Of a stretch of DNA of 64,000 nt, positions 1-11,031 are shown piece after piece (within the stretch, counting starts at the first letter, position 1; each line of letters begins with the position of its first letter). Source of the DNA: Alteromonas mediterranea DE (lineage in GTDB: Bacteria > Pseudomonadota > Gammaproteobacteria > Enterobacterales > Alteromonadaceae); the NCBI RefSeq assembly GCF_000020585.3, contig NC_011138.3, positions 2,752,924 through 2,816,923 on the forward strand, read 5' to 3'. A model generated the notes under the pieces. That model made no database searches and was not told the origin of the DNA. It saw only the letters and a list, made by a program, of their open reading frames with translations. Both the position numbers and the translations under genes were made by a program.

Positions 1-740
1 ATCTAGTATCGTGCGCCCTATGGACATCGTTCATTTTCTAACATTGTGGTAACTTTCATTGCAGGGTTTGGCGTTCTAGCACTGAGGCAATCTACCAAAT
101 TTGACTACAATTACTTCCCATATACGGCCTGTCTCACCAGACATCACTATTCCTAGCGCACCGATTCGACTTGTCCCGCTGATCAGGCGGCTTGTGTATC
201 AATGATAAAAAAACTCACAACTCATCAGAGTCTTAAAGTCTGCTTCCCCCCTTCGCAATCCATTTAAGCTTTTGGCTAAAATGGATCCTATCAAACACAA
301 TGCTGATAGTCGGCTTGGTTTTACCCTCCACACCATTACTGGCTTTCATCGGCCTAGCCTTACTCACTACTACGGGTTCATCTGCCACCTCACACTCGCA
401 ACATTCTTGGATCACTCCTTGAACGATACGTCCAACCATTTGATTGGATCCAATGCCAGGCTTCCCCAGTTACTGCACTGGCTCCCTGTTAGAAATTCCA
501 CCCTCAAACACAAAACAGGTCTGACTGAGTATCGGGCTTCGCGCTATTTTGCACGCTTACCCACCTGCCTTGCCGAATCAGGTTCACTTTCATTGTGTAC
601 CTCTAACTTCCTATGGCTTCCTTCGGACCCTGTCGTTGGCCAACAACGCCCTTGCCATTCGGATTATCTTCCCCTCAGTCAGGGTGATTCAGGTTTCTTT
701 CAACCTGACGGGTTTGCCAGCTTCGCTGGGCAAACAAAAA
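1..740 (-). mobile_element. ORF-less group II intron copy 1, partial (3' part beyond the window)
   Basis: This stretch matches 14118-14857 with no length difference; I saw no mismatch. Read on the minus strand it starts at the T-run of the fadH terminator (736-741) with a GTTTGCC/GGCAAAC hairpin. It then shows blocks typical of group II intron domain I, such as CCGAAGGAAGCC and GGGGAAGATAATCC. No reverse transcriptase is encoded: the only minus-strand reading frame here (233-439, 68 codons) has no RT motif. The domain V/VI end seen in copy 2 would lie upstream of position 1. The assignment to group II rests on these blocks and on copy 2; it is an inference until a covariance-model search is made. 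Confidence 0.72.
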
Positions 741-763
741 AGCGCTTCATACTGAAGCGCTTT
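736..763 (-). terminator. rho-independent terminator of fadH
   Basis: On the minus strand AAAGCGCTTCA, loop GTA, TGAAGCGCTTT form an 11-bp perfect stem followed by a T-run. It lies about 50 nt downstream of the fadH stop codon. The T-run is also the 5' junction of intron copy 1. Confidence 0.85.
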
Positions 764-809
764 CTACTATGCTAGCGTTTTACACTGCTAACGTTTTGTA
801 GCTTATAAA

Positions 810-2891
<2,082 letters not shown>

Positions 2892-3076
2892 TTAAAAAGC
2901 CTGTTTAAATATTTTTATCTAATGCGCTCTTTCTCTGAAGGCGCGTTATGATTTCACTAATTACATACAATACGTGTGTAGGTTTGAGTTGCGCACCAGC
3001 GTTCACCTTCCCTTATAGTAAAAAGGCGACCATCGGCTACCACCGTTGCGCAGTTAGCGCGCTTTCAAACCTAAAC

Positions 3077-3916
3077 CTATGAATTCATTTTTTTGATAGC
3101 GGGATGCAATGGCGGGTACTCCGGCAACGTTTTTGTTTTCTGTGCTTCCATAGCTTTAAACACATCTTCCATTTGGAACATTCCCGCTTGCCATGTGGCC
3201 ATGTACGTTAAGCTTTCAGCTACCGTATGTTCGACTGCGTAATTAATCATCGTCTTGGTGCCTGAAACCGCTAGTGGCGAATTCATCGCAATCTGCTGAG
3301 CTATTTTCATTACGGCTTCTAGCATTGAAGCCTGGTCGTCAAAAACTTTATTTACAAAACCGAGTTGCTGCGCTTCTGCGGCACCAAAGTTACGCCCGGT
3401 GTAAGCCAGCTCTTTCACAACACCAATAGGAATAAGCTTAGGCAGTCGCTGAAGGGTGCCTACGTCCGCCGTCATGCCTAACTGGGTTTCTTTTATGGTG
3501 AAAAACGCATCTTGAGTGCAATAACGCATGTCGCACGCACTAAGCAAATCTACCGCACCACCGATAGCGCCACCTTGAACCGCCCCAATAACCGGCATAC
3601 GTGCCTGTTCAATGGCGGTAAAGCTATCTTGTAGCAGCATAACCATACGGCGCATGCGTTCTGCTCTGCGCGATGGGTCGCCCTTAAAATCTTCTTTCAT
3701 GTTCAGAAACACCGATAAATCCATACCGGCAGAGAAATGCTTTCCTGTAGATGAAATAACAATAACGCGGGCATTGGCTTCATCATCTATTTCACGAATA
3801 GCCGCTGGCAGCTCTGTCCAAAATTCAGGGATCATGCTGTTCATTGCATCTGGGCGGTTAAGTACTACGTGGGCAATATGGCCCTCTTGTTTTATTTCTA
3901 ATGTAGAGTACTTCAT
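3077..3916 (-). CDS. crotonase, probable delta(3,5)-delta(2,4)-dienoyl-CoA isomerase (ECH1-like)
   Basis: A 279-aa crotonase-fold protein. The oxyanion-hole segments GKHFSAGMDLSVF and GGAIGGAVDLLSACDM are present. The stretch with SACDMRYCTQDAFF, IKETQLG and TADVGTLQRLPKL closely resembles mammalian peroxisomal/mitochondrial ECH1, including the acidic residues used there for the 3,5- to 2,4-dienoyl shift. That product is the FadH substrate, so its position 224 bp upstream of fadH on the same strand makes a degradation route for fatty acids with double bonds at odd positions likely. It could also act as a general enoyl-CoA hydratase. Divergent from a TetR regulator that probably controls it. 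Confidence 0.82.
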   Translation of the reverse strand: MKYSTLEIKQEGHIAHVVLNRPDAMNSMIPEFWTELPAAIREIDDEANARVIVISSTGKHFSAGMDLSVFLNMKEDFKGDPSRRAERMRRMVMLLQDSFTAIEQARMPVIGAVQGGAIGGAVDLLSACDMRYCTQDAFFTIKETQLGMTADVGTLQRLPKLIPIGVVKELAYTGRNFGAAEAQQLGFVNKVFDDQASMLEAVMKIAQQIAMNSPLAVSGTKTMINYAVEHTVAESLTYMATWQAGMFQMEDVFKAMEAQKTKTLPEYPPLHPAIKKMNS

Positions 3917-3965
3917 GGTTTGCGCTGTCTCCTTGGGCTGTTCCTGTTAACAAATTTGCAAACTA

Positions 3966-4010
3966 GACAGCGTCAAGATAAAAGGCTATGTTGACACTGT
4001 CAAGATAAAA
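3966..4010. promoter_or_regulatory. duplicated operator-like repeat and promoter of the TetR gene
   Basis: Two copies of an 18-bp repeat, GACA(G/C)(C/T)GTCAAGATAAAA, lie at 3966-3983 and 3993-4010, 27 bp apart (centre to centre), between the divergent isomerase and TetR genes. The second copy contains the perfect palindrome TTGACACTGTCAA (3991-4003). Its TTGACA (3991-3996), 17 nt, TATCTA (4014-4019) also make a good sigma-70 promoter toward the TetR gene. An autoregulatory TetR operator covering the promoter is the simplest reading. Confidence 0.6.
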
Positions 4011-4053
4011 CGTTATCTATTCGGCTTAATTTGAAAACGGACACATTTGATAT

Positions 4054-4659
4054 ATGGCTAATGCAGTACAAAGCTATCATCACGGCGATTTGCGAAGTGC
4101 GCTGTTAGAAGCCGCCACGGCGCGGTTATCTCAGCACGGTGTTGATAGTTTATCCCTTCGAAAACTGGCAGAAGACGCCGGAGTCTCGCGAACTGCACCC
4201 TATCATCATTTTAAAGATAAAAGCGCCTTGTTAAGCGCCATCGCGGCAAAAGGGTTTAGCGACTGGCATTCAACGGCCAAGCGTATATTTGAGCAAGAAG
4301 ACAAAACACCGCAAGCGCGTTTTCGTGAGTTTGTTCACGAGTACATCGGCTACGCCGCCGACAACCCCGAAATGTATGAACTCATGTTTGGTCGCACTAT
4401 TTGGCAGAACCAAGCTGCGACAAGCGACCTTAAAGAAGTGGCGTTTCCGTGTTTTCAGTTTCAGGTAACTATGACACGCTATTGGCAAGAAAAAGGCTTG
4501 CTGCCAAATAATCAAAATGCTCTTCGTTTAGCCCAGGTTACGTGGGGCACGTTACATGGTATTGCCAGACTGTTGATAGACGGTATTTATGCCGACAGCA
4601 GCCACATCGAAGAAATGTGCGACTGTGCTGCCGACCTTTTTATGCAAAAAACTAATTAG
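4054..4659 (+). CDS. TetR/AcrR family transcriptional regulator
   Basis: 201 aa. The N-terminal helix-turn-helix reads LSLRKLAEDAGVSRTAPYHHF (two overlapping helices, residues about 31-53), with the YHHGDLR start typical of TetR proteins that carry a WHG-type C-terminal ligand domain. It is divergent from the ECH1-like isomerase and fadH and probably represses them and itself through the repeats at 3966-4010. Ligand unknown; an acyl-CoA or fatty acid is a guess from context. Ends 2 nt from the convergent GMC oxidoreductase gene. Confidence 0.88.
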   Translation: MANAVQSYHHGDLRSALLEAATARLSQHGVDSLSLRKLAEDAGVSRTAPYHHFKDKSALLSAIAAKGFSDWHSTAKRIFEQEDKTPQARFREFVHEYIGYAADNPEMYELMFGRTIWQNQAATSDLKEVAFPCFQFQVTMTRYWQEKGLLPNNQNALRLAQVTWGTLHGIARLLIDGIYADSSHIEEMCDCAADLFMQKTN

Positions 4660-4661
4660 CT

Positions 4662-6314
4662 TTACGCCGACTCCGCATTTCCAATAGAAACGGGCTGGCC
4701 CTCGTGCGCCGCTTTAATAAATTCCGCAGCGCGCTCTGCAATCATAACGGTAGGTGCGTTGGTGTTGCCGCCGATTAAGCTTGGCATTACCGAGGCATCC
4801 ACAACCCTTAAACCGGCCACACCGCGAACCCGTAACTGATTATCCACTACCGCCATTTCGTCGTCATCGCTGCCCATTTTGCAGGTACCGATAGGATGAT
4901 AGATGGTCTCGGCTCGCTCTCTTAAAAACTCTAGAATTTCGTCATCGGATTGCGCTTCCTCTCCCGGATACAGTTCGCTTCCTTGGAACCTATCAAAGTC
5001 GGGGGCGGAAAGTAGTTTTCGTGCTATACGCACGCCTTCAATCATTACTTGTTGATCTTCAGCGGCGGATAAATAGTTTGGATCGATAAGCGCTTGATCA
5101 GCCGGGTGATTACTTTGAAGCGATATAGTACCGCGACTTTTTGGGTACAAACAGCATACGTGCAGCCCATAGCCGTAACCAAAAGCCAGTTGCCTACCAT
5201 GGTCGTTCAATATCGCCGGTAAAAAGTGAAATTGAATATCTGGCCCCTGCGAGGCTAAACTTGAACTAACAAAACCGCCTGCTTCTGCGATATTCGATGA
5301 AAAGATGCCATTTCGTTTGAACGCATAGTCGGCAGTGGCTTTCACATAAGAGGGTAACGCGCCAAGTGCCACCGCATAGCCTTCTCTGGCCTTACAGGTA
5401 TATTGAACAATCGCATCTAAATGGTCTTGTAAGTTTTGCCCCACGCCCGGCAAATCTTGGTGTACAAAAATGCCTTTATCTTCTAGCTCATTTCTTGGGC
5501 CGATACCCGATAGCATCAGAAGTTGTGGTGAATTAATCGCACCGCCGCATAGGATGACTTCGCTTTTAGCAAAATAGCGACTTACCGCGCCTTTTTCTCG
5601 CACCTGAACACCAATGGCCCGCCCTTCTTTTAGCAGCACTTTTTCTGCTGCGACCTTGGTAAGCACGGTTAAATTATTGCGATGCTTAGCTTGGGTTAAG
5701 TACCCTTTCGCGGTTGAGCAGCGCTGACCGTTAGCTTGAGTGACGTGATAGAAGCCGATCCCTTCGCGGTCGTCGCGGTTAAAGTCAGTAAGCTGTTTAT
5801 AGCCAGCAAACGAAGCGGAATTTTTGAAGGTTTCAGACAAAACGCTAGTATGACGCAGCTTACTCACGTTTAGCGGTCCACCAGTTCCATGAAATTCATC
5901 CGCCCCTTCTTCAAAGTTTTCTGAACGTTTGAAGTAGGGTAATACGTCATCGAAAGACCAACCTTCAGCGCCCTCTTCACTTGCCCAGCGGTCGTAGTCT
6001 TCTTTTTGCCCTCGAATATAACACATGGCATTCACTGAACTACTGCCGCCCAACGTTTTGCCGCGAGGCCAGAATAACTCTCGGTCGTACAACTCTTTTT
6101 GCGGGGCGGTGTGGTACCCCCAGCCAATACCTTCAAAGCGACTAAGTATCGATAAGCCAAACGGTATGTGTATAAGTGGGTTAGTATCTTTCGAGCCAGC
6201 CTCCAGTAGCAAAATATCCAGCGCAGGGTTTTCAGACAAACGCGTGGCAAGCACCGCACCTGCTGAGCCGCCACCAATAATGATGTAATCGTATTTGCTG
6301 AGTACTTCGCTCAT
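4662..6314 (-). CDS. GMC-family FAD-dependent alcohol/choline dehydrogenase-like oxidoreductase
   Basis: 550 aa. The N-terminal FAD-binding GGGSAG is at 14-19; the GMC signature WPRGKTLGGSSSVN follows, and the C-terminal HPIGTCKMGS (from residue 473) supplies the catalytic histidine, with GGNTNAPT near the end. These are the marks of BetA/AlkJ-like enzymes that oxidise alcohols to aldehydes and pass electrons to an acceptor. There is no betaine aldehyde dehydrogenase or betI beside it, so an alcohol dehydrogenase role in alkanol or lipid metabolism is more likely than choline oxidation. A weak FadR-like palindrome lies at 6360-6376 just upstream. Convergent with the TetR gene. Confidence 0.88.
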   Translation of the reverse strand: MSEVLSKYDYIIIGGGSAGAVLATRLSENPALDILLLEAGSKDTNPLIHIPFGLSILSRFEGIGWGYHTAPQKELYDRELFWPRGKTLGGSSSVNAMCYIRGQKEDYDRWASEEGAEGWSFDDVLPYFKRSENFEEGADEFHGTGGPLNVSKLRHTSVLSETFKNSASFAGYKQLTDFNRDDREGIGFYHVTQANGQRCSTAKGYLTQAKHRNNLTVLTKVAAEKVLLKEGRAIGVQVREKGAVSRYFAKSEVILCGGAINSPQLLMLSGIGPRNELEDKGIFVHQDLPGVGQNLQDHLDAIVQYTCKAREGYAVALGALPSYVKATADYAFKRNGIFSSNIAEAGGFVSSSLASQGPDIQFHFLPAILNDHGRQLAFGYGYGLHVCCLYPKSRGTISLQSNHPADQALIDPNYLSAAEDQQVMIEGVRIARKLLSAPDFDRFQGSELYPGEEAQSDDEILEFLRERAETIYHPIGTCKMGSDDDEMAVVDNQLRVRGVAGLRVVDASVMPSLIGGNTNAPTVMIAERAAEFIKAAHEGQPVSIGNAESA

Positions 6315-6359
6315 TTCGCCAGCTCCTTAAGCCGAAACCAAATAAATGTTAATAAAACG

Positions 6360-6376
6360 TTGTGGTATGACCAGAT
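6360..6376. promoter_or_regulatory. weak FadR-like operator upstream of the GMC oxidoreductase
   Basis: TTGTGGTATGACCAGAT matches the E. coli FadR consensus AACTGGTCNGACCAGTT at 11 of 16 defined positions, with the right half nearly perfect (GACCAG). It is 46 bp upstream of the start codon. Suggestive only. Confidence 0.3.
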
Positions 6377-6528
6377 TAGCAAACATTGTTTCATCAAGAA
6401 AAGATTTAAATGGTAAGATTTAAAAAATCTAACAATCCTGATAACTTAAGTAGAAAATCGGTATCTACACTACGTTAAACTGTCTAGTTACAAGCCACTG
6501 CCTAGCAAAATTAGGCTAAGAATACACC

Positions 6529-7254
6529 TTGACCAATAACTTATCGTTTAAAGACAAATGCAAAGTATACCTAGCACAATGGCTTGTGAAACTGGGCAAG
6601 CTTACCCACGACGATTTTACTAAAGCTGAGCTTAACGCCCTTGTAAAAGATAGCTTTCCCTATACCTTTGTTTTCGAAATCCCTATCGGGGCCGGCACCG
6701 TATCCGTCCTTGAAGGCAAGGTGACGCTAGACAATGAAAGCAATCGAATTGGGCTGCAGTGCTTGTCAGCGGTAAAAATTGACGTAGCCGCTACCACTAT
6801 TTATCGCGCTCACGTCGTATTTACCCTTTCTGCCACACCGGTTTACGACAAAAACATGAGTACGCTATACCTTACCGGACTTACCACCGATAGCGTAACG
6901 CTAGTGAACGATGATTACGCCTTAATTAAAGACACCCAATTTTTACTCACTCGTTTCTTTCCAAAAAGTGTTAATAGTCTGCTTGGTGGGCCGCTAAAAT
7001 CAGCGCTTTCCTTATTTAGCGCAGGCACATCCGACATGGCGGCTGATTATTTGACACTCTATCTGTCAGGTTCAAAGCAAGCGGTGCTGGACTATCACGT
7101 TCCACACATTGACAGCGCGTTAAAAAAGCAAATTACTCAAAAAGATTTAACTCATACCATGCGAGATAACCACTGGCGCGAGGTTCTCTTTTCTAAACTC
7201 GGCCAAAACGTTCGGGTAGAAGAAGGCGTTTTACGCTTTTATCTACGTCAATAG
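6529..7254 (+). CDS. hypothetical protein, DUF1439/YceB-like pattern
   Basis: 241 aa starting at TTG; no convincing upstream alternative was found, so the start is uncertain. The middle part, with an L-x3-L-x7-FPY start, beta-rich segments and ATPVYDKNMSTLYLTGL, resembles the YceB/DUF1439 family. YceB itself is a lipoprotein, but no signal peptide or lipobox is seen here. Function unknown. It is convergent with the wax-ester synthase gene (18 nt between the stop codons). Confidence 0.65.
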   Translation: MTNNLSFKDKCKVYLAQWLVKLGKLTHDDFTKAELNALVKDSFPYTFVFEIPIGAGTVSVLEGKVTLDNESNRIGLQCLSAVKIDVAATTIYRAHVVFTLSATPVYDKNMSTLYLTGLTTDSVTLVNDDYALIKDTQFLLTRFFPKSVNSLLGGPLKSALSLFSAGTSDMAADYLTLYLSGSKQAVLDYHVPHIDSALKKQITQKDLTHTMRDNHWREVLFSKLGQNVRVEEGVLRFYLRQ

Positions 7255-7272
7255 TACTGTTTTAGCGGATGA

Positions 7273-8712
7273 CTAATGGTCTGAGACTATGGAGACCGGT
7301 ACCGTATCCACCTGCTCACCAATATCTTCTATATTCAGCCTAGGGTTATCAACACTGGCTTCAAGCATATCGAAAGCTTCTTCTACGTAGCGAGCTAGGG
7401 GCTGCAAGGATTCAATATTTTTATTGCAGCACACCAAGCCAACATTCGCCGTTCCGGCGTATGTCATCAGCGTGATATTGACACCGCCACCCGGTGTCAT
7501 GGTGGAAATGGGGTAACACGCTAATAGCTTGGCGTCTTTTAAATAGCGAAAATCTTTAGGCCCGGGGACACTAGATATGAGTATATTTGCTATCGGTTTT
7601 ACCACGCTTGATAGCCTGAGCCATTCAAAAACCAAGGCTAGTGATTGAATAACGATGGTATAGCCGCTAAATGCTGCCGGACGGGCGTGCTGTGCTGCAT
7701 GTTTCACAATGCGGTGATTCACCACAATTTGGCGTAAACGAAGGTAAGGGTCGGTTTCGCCGTGGGCAAGTTGAACCGGGACTATCGCAATTTTGTTCCC
7801 AGTGGTTTTCTCACCCGGTTTTCGCAAATTAATGGGCATATTAGTAAAGAGCGCTTTTTTAAATACTTGACCGTGGTCTTGAAGCAGTTTGTGAACACCA
7901 ATGTCAAACGCACAAAGTAATACCTCATTTGCCGTGGAGCGGGTGCGCCGGGCTAACGCTTTTACGCGCTTAAAATCTAAATCCATTGTAGCCACTGCCC
8001 GACCGGCCTTTACTTGCCCTGTGAGCACGGTTTTAGTGCCGGTAAACGGTATAGGCATATAGTGAGGGTTAACTCTTAGTATCTTCATAAAAATGCGGAT
8101 AAAAATAATTAAGAGATCGAATGCCGTTTTTAGCGCATAACCCACCCCCACTAAGCGCTTGTAAAAGCTTGCGGGTTCCCGTCGTTTGTTTCTTAGCCGC
8201 TTAAGTGCCCATACTGGGGTGAATTTAGATTCATGGGAATGAGACACGTACCCTGATTGAAACCAACGCACTAGCGTGGCACCGTCGCCATACATGTGGT
8301 GTACTCTTGCGTAAATGGCAAAAGAGTCGCTGTTTTCATCAAAAATAAAGTGGTACTGCCACAACGGTTTGTCAGGGTCTAAACGCGAAGCATGAAGTCT
8401 TGCCACAAACCCATCCAAGGCTTCTCTGTTAGTAACATCAGCTACTTTGTGAATTTGAACGTGATAGTCCATGTTCAGTTTTTTTACCGGCGCAAAGCCT
8501 ATTGGATAGCCCAATACTGTTTTTACCGCACAGTTAAACGGTGATGTAGCACGAGCAAAACTTCTTATTTCTTGAAACAAATTGGGGACATACTCAGTGC
8601 TTTTTGCTCCTTCAGGCAATGCGAGAAGCTGCAAGCACGCAACGTGTTTGGGGTTCTCGTCAGACTCTGTTATCCAAAATGACTTATCTAAGAAACTGAG
8701 CGTTTTTGCCAT
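7273..8712 (-). CDS. wax ester synthase / diacylglycerol acyltransferase (WS/DGAT)
   Basis: Transfers acyl groups from acyl-CoA to long-chain alcohols (wax esters) or diacylglycerol (triacylglycerol), making neutral storage lipid. The 479-aa protein has the catalytic HHxxxDG motif as HHMYGDG (around residue 138), PLWQYHF upstream of it, and the later family blocks NMPINLRKPGEKTTGNK and SSVPGPKDFRYL. Length is normal for the bacterial WSD family. Its start lies 10 nt downstream of a TetR regulator gene and the DUF445 gene on the same strand, probably one operon. The GMC alcohol dehydrogenase nearby could compete for or consume the fatty alcohol. Confidence 0.9.
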   Translation of the reverse strand: MAKTLSFLDKSFWITESDENPKHVACLQLLALPEGAKSTEYVPNLFQEIRSFARATSPFNCAVKTVLGYPIGFAPVKKLNMDYHVQIHKVADVTNREALDGFVARLHASRLDPDKPLWQYHFIFDENSDSFAIYARVHHMYGDGATLVRWFQSGYVSHSHESKFTPVWALKRLRNKRREPASFYKRLVGVGYALKTAFDLLIIFIRIFMKILRVNPHYMPIPFTGTKTVLTGQVKAGRAVATMDLDFKRVKALARRTRSTANEVLLCAFDIGVHKLLQDHGQVFKKALFTNMPINLRKPGEKTTGNKIAIVPVQLAHGETDPYLRLRQIVVNHRIVKHAAQHARPAAFSGYTIVIQSLALVFEWLRLSSVVKPIANILISSVPGPKDFRYLKDAKLLACYPISTMTPGGGVNITLMTYAGTANVGLVCCNKNIESLQPLARYVEEAFDMLEASVDNPRLNIEDIGEQVDTVPVSIVSDH

Positions 8713-8722
8713 TTTTATTCCT

Positions 8723-9388
8723 TTAAGCGAAGTCGAGGGGCGAGTGAGTAGCAGAACCTCTCACAAAATCTTGAGAATTAAGGATTTGTTCTAACTGCTT
8801 TTTTTGCTCATCTGACAGTGCCAACCTAGGCAGCACACTTACCATCATAAGCGAGAGTGCATGATAGCGCTGCATTGTGCTATCCATATGACTGTTTAGC
8901 TCATCAAACTGGCAAGATTGAGTAATAATCAAAGAGATCAAATCTACCAGCAGCGCTCTGTCCGTTTTTGACGCAATTAACATGTCCCGTTGGGACAGCG
9001 AGTCAAACAGAAATGCCAGCTGTTTGTTTAAACGGGTGATAATGTGCTGACGAGGTCGCACTATTGCGGGGTATTTTTCCGCCAGATCTGCTGGGCTACG
9101 ATAGAAAAAGCGAAATACGTGAATACTATCGATGAGCAGATATAGGTAGACCATGATTTCTTCTGGGTGAAGCGTATTGAGTTTGTCGCGGTTGAGTACT
9201 TTCTGCATTTGTTGTTCATGCATCTTCATTAACGCACTGACAAGGCTATCTTTCCCTTTAAAGTGGTAGTAAAGATTTCCGGGGCTAATATCTAACTCAA
9301 GCGCAATATCTACGCTGGTCACGGTATTCTCACCGTGTTCGTTAAACAAAGTAAGCGCGGTGAGTAAAATTTTTTGCGCAGTTTTCAT
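8723..9388 (-). CDS. TetR family transcriptional regulator
   Basis: 221 aa with the N-terminal helix-turn-helix NTVTSVDIALELDISPGNLYYHF (about 20-42) and the following KGKDSLVSAL typical of TetR. The LYYHFKGK variant and the C-terminal part resemble regulators often found beside lipid genes. It lies between the DUF445 gene (30 nt upstream) and the WS/DGAT gene (10 nt downstream), so it is probably co-transcribed and controls this cluster. Confidence 0.87.
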   Translation of the reverse strand: MKTAQKILLTALTLFNEHGENTVTSVDIALELDISPGNLYYHFKGKDSLVSALMKMHEQQMQKVLNRDKLNTLHPEEIMVYLYLLIDSIHVFRFFYRSPADLAEKYPAIVRPRQHIITRLNKQLAFLFDSLSQRDMLIASKTDRALLVDLISLIITQSCQFDELNSHMDSTMQRYHALSLMMVSVLPRLALSDEQKKQLEQILNSQDFVRGSATHSPLDFA

Positions 9389-9418
9389 AAGTTAGCCCAT
9401 TTGAGAGGTTTTCGTTAG

Positions 9419-10627
9419 CTACATAAACACAAAATATAGCTGTGCGCCCCCTGCCAACATACCTAAAATCGCTCCGGTCACTATAAGTTTCCATTCGTCT
9501 TGTTGATAGGCTGGTCGCAATACGCCTTCGAACTCTTCAACGCTCAGCGCCTGCATTCGTTCACTTAAATCGTGCCCAACCTGCAGCGCGTTGTTGGCAT
9601 AATCGAAGGCATACAACAAATATTTGTCTGAGTTATCGAATATCTGGCGGACCGCTAACGCTTTCATCTGATGATAATTTTCAGAGCCAACGCCAAGCGC
9701 AAAATAAGGCTGCGCTATAGCCACATAACGTTCAATGGCGTCATTCACGTGAAGTTCAATAAGCTCTAGAAGCTGCGCCGACCCCGAGCCATGTAAAATA
9801 ACATGGGTAATATTTTTGGGCGTAATCAGCTTTTTCTCGATAATGGCCGAGTAAACTTCTGACACCTCTTTTTGGCGCTTTAAAAACATTCCCTGAATTG
9901 TGACTGGGCCAATTTTTCTGGGTCGTTTGGGCTCGAAGATTATTTTTATCGCGATCCAATTGGTGGCATACCCCACGAGTAAACCGCCCAAAGGTAATAT
10001 CCACCAGGCTTGAAAAAGGTACCAGAACACCATTGTCGGTAAGCCAAATAAAAAACCAAAATAAAGCCCTGAACGCACGATAAATGGAAATTCTTTGCTG
10101 CCTGCGGTGAGAAAGATTTCGTTAACTAGCTCAGGCGCATTAACTAACTGCTCTACGACAAGTTCTTTGATATCTAAAATTTCAGATACGTTGTGTTGGA
10201 AGTCGTCCACCATTTTATGAACAACATTAGGAATGTCGTTTTCTATGCGCTGATAAACCAGGTTTTTACCCTGTACGGGCAACGCTGCCCATAACTGGGG
10301 AGCCGACTCTGCCATAACGTCGTTGATCACCTTACGGATAACTTGGCTCAAGCGACGCTCGATCGCTTTCGTTAGCTCATCGGCGTCCAAGCGCTGTGCT
10401 AATTCTTCAACGCTCAGCAATTTACCTAAAACCAGCTCAACCTCAATTTCTGCCATTTGACGACGCTTTGCGGGGATAAGCCCCTGCCAGCCAAAGAAAG
10501 GTTTTATGCCAACAAACTCGATGGGGTAAAACATCATCTTTACCGCCAAATAATTTGTAAGCCATCCAACGATAGCGCTAATTAAAGGAATTGATAGCAG
10601 GCTTAGTGTTTCAACATTCCATTCCAT
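9419..10627 (-). CDS. DUF445 family membrane protein
   Basis: 402 aa. Three hydrophobic parts are visible: an N-terminal helix with SAIVGWLTNYLAVKMMFYP, a middle pair ending in GYATNWIAIKIIFEP, and a C-terminal helix. The repeated WLTNYLAVKMMFYP / YATNWIAIKIIFEP units are the mark of DUF445 (YheB/YjiN-like) proteins; the part between is predicted helical and soluble. Biochemical role unknown. First gene of the apparent DUF445-tetR-WS/DGAT operon, which hints at a link to envelope or lipid state, an inference only. Confidence 0.87.
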   Translation of the reverse strand: MEWNVETLSLLSIPLISAIVGWLTNYLAVKMMFYPIEFVGIKPFFGWQGLIPAKRRQMAEIEVELVLGKLLSVEELAQRLDADELTKAIERRLSQVIRKVINDVMAESAPQLWAALPVQGKNLVYQRIENDIPNVVHKMVDDFQHNVSEILDIKELVVEQLVNAPELVNEIFLTAGSKEFPFIVRSGLYFGFLFGLPTMVFWYLFQAWWILPLGGLLVGYATNWIAIKIIFEPKRPRKIGPVTIQGMFLKRQKEVSEVYSAIIEKKLITPKNITHVILHGSGSAQLLELIELHVNDAIERYVAIAQPYFALGVGSENYHQMKALAVRQIFDNSDKYLLYAFDYANNALQVGHDLSERMQALSVEEFEGVLRPAYQQDEWKLIVTGAILGMLAGGAQLYFVFM

Positions 10628-11031
10628 ACTGCGAACTAGTGTCCGATTTATTATTCTCTTTGTCAGGCTACTGAGTGCTTATGAATTGGTCAACGTAAAA
10701 AGTGAAATTACTGCCAATTGTTGATTGAAGACAAGCAAATGAAAGTCTAAACGTTAGCTGTGAAAAGAAAGTTAAGTAGTAAGGTTTGTGACTTTCGCCA
10801 GTAAGAAGTTAGTGTGAATGTTTTTTGTATTAGGTAGTGGTTTCTAACTTTAGCCAATAGACTTAGTCAGTAATGTTGGAAGATTAGCATTCGCGGCGTG
10901 TATTGATACTGTGCACGAATCTAAGGACTTAAATATTATTGTTACCCGTTTTTAAAGCGGTATCGCGGCATGTAGACAAGGCGAATGTTCGAAGGTCTCT
11001 CGGCCGAAGTTAAACTTAATAGGTACTCTTC
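10628..11031. other. intergenic region between divergent DUF445 and patatin genes
   Basis: 404 bp, AT-rich, presumably carrying the promoters of both divergent genes. No palindrome, RNA gene or small reading frame stood out. AATTGGTCAACG at about 10683 shares only one half with a FadR site. Confidence 0.5.

Noticed and set aside
233..439. 68-codon minus-strand frame in the repeat (and its twin at 14350-14556)
   Set aside because: It lies inside the ribozyme-like element, has no RT or maturase motif and its start codon lacks a ribosome site; its conservation comes from the repeat being identical, not from selection on a protein.
1..740. Repeat as an insertion sequence
   Set aside because: No transposase, no terminal inverted repeats and no target duplication; the ends and domain V/VI fit a group II intron better.
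272..775. Plus-strand frame across the repeat (also 14389-14979) as a gene
   Set aside because: It is on the strand opposite to the intron and ends differently at each copy, running through the flanking terminator; no plausible protein family.
10682..10700. FadR site upstream of the DUF445 operon
   Set aside because: Only the TTGGTC half fits; about 8 of 16 positions match, which is near chance.
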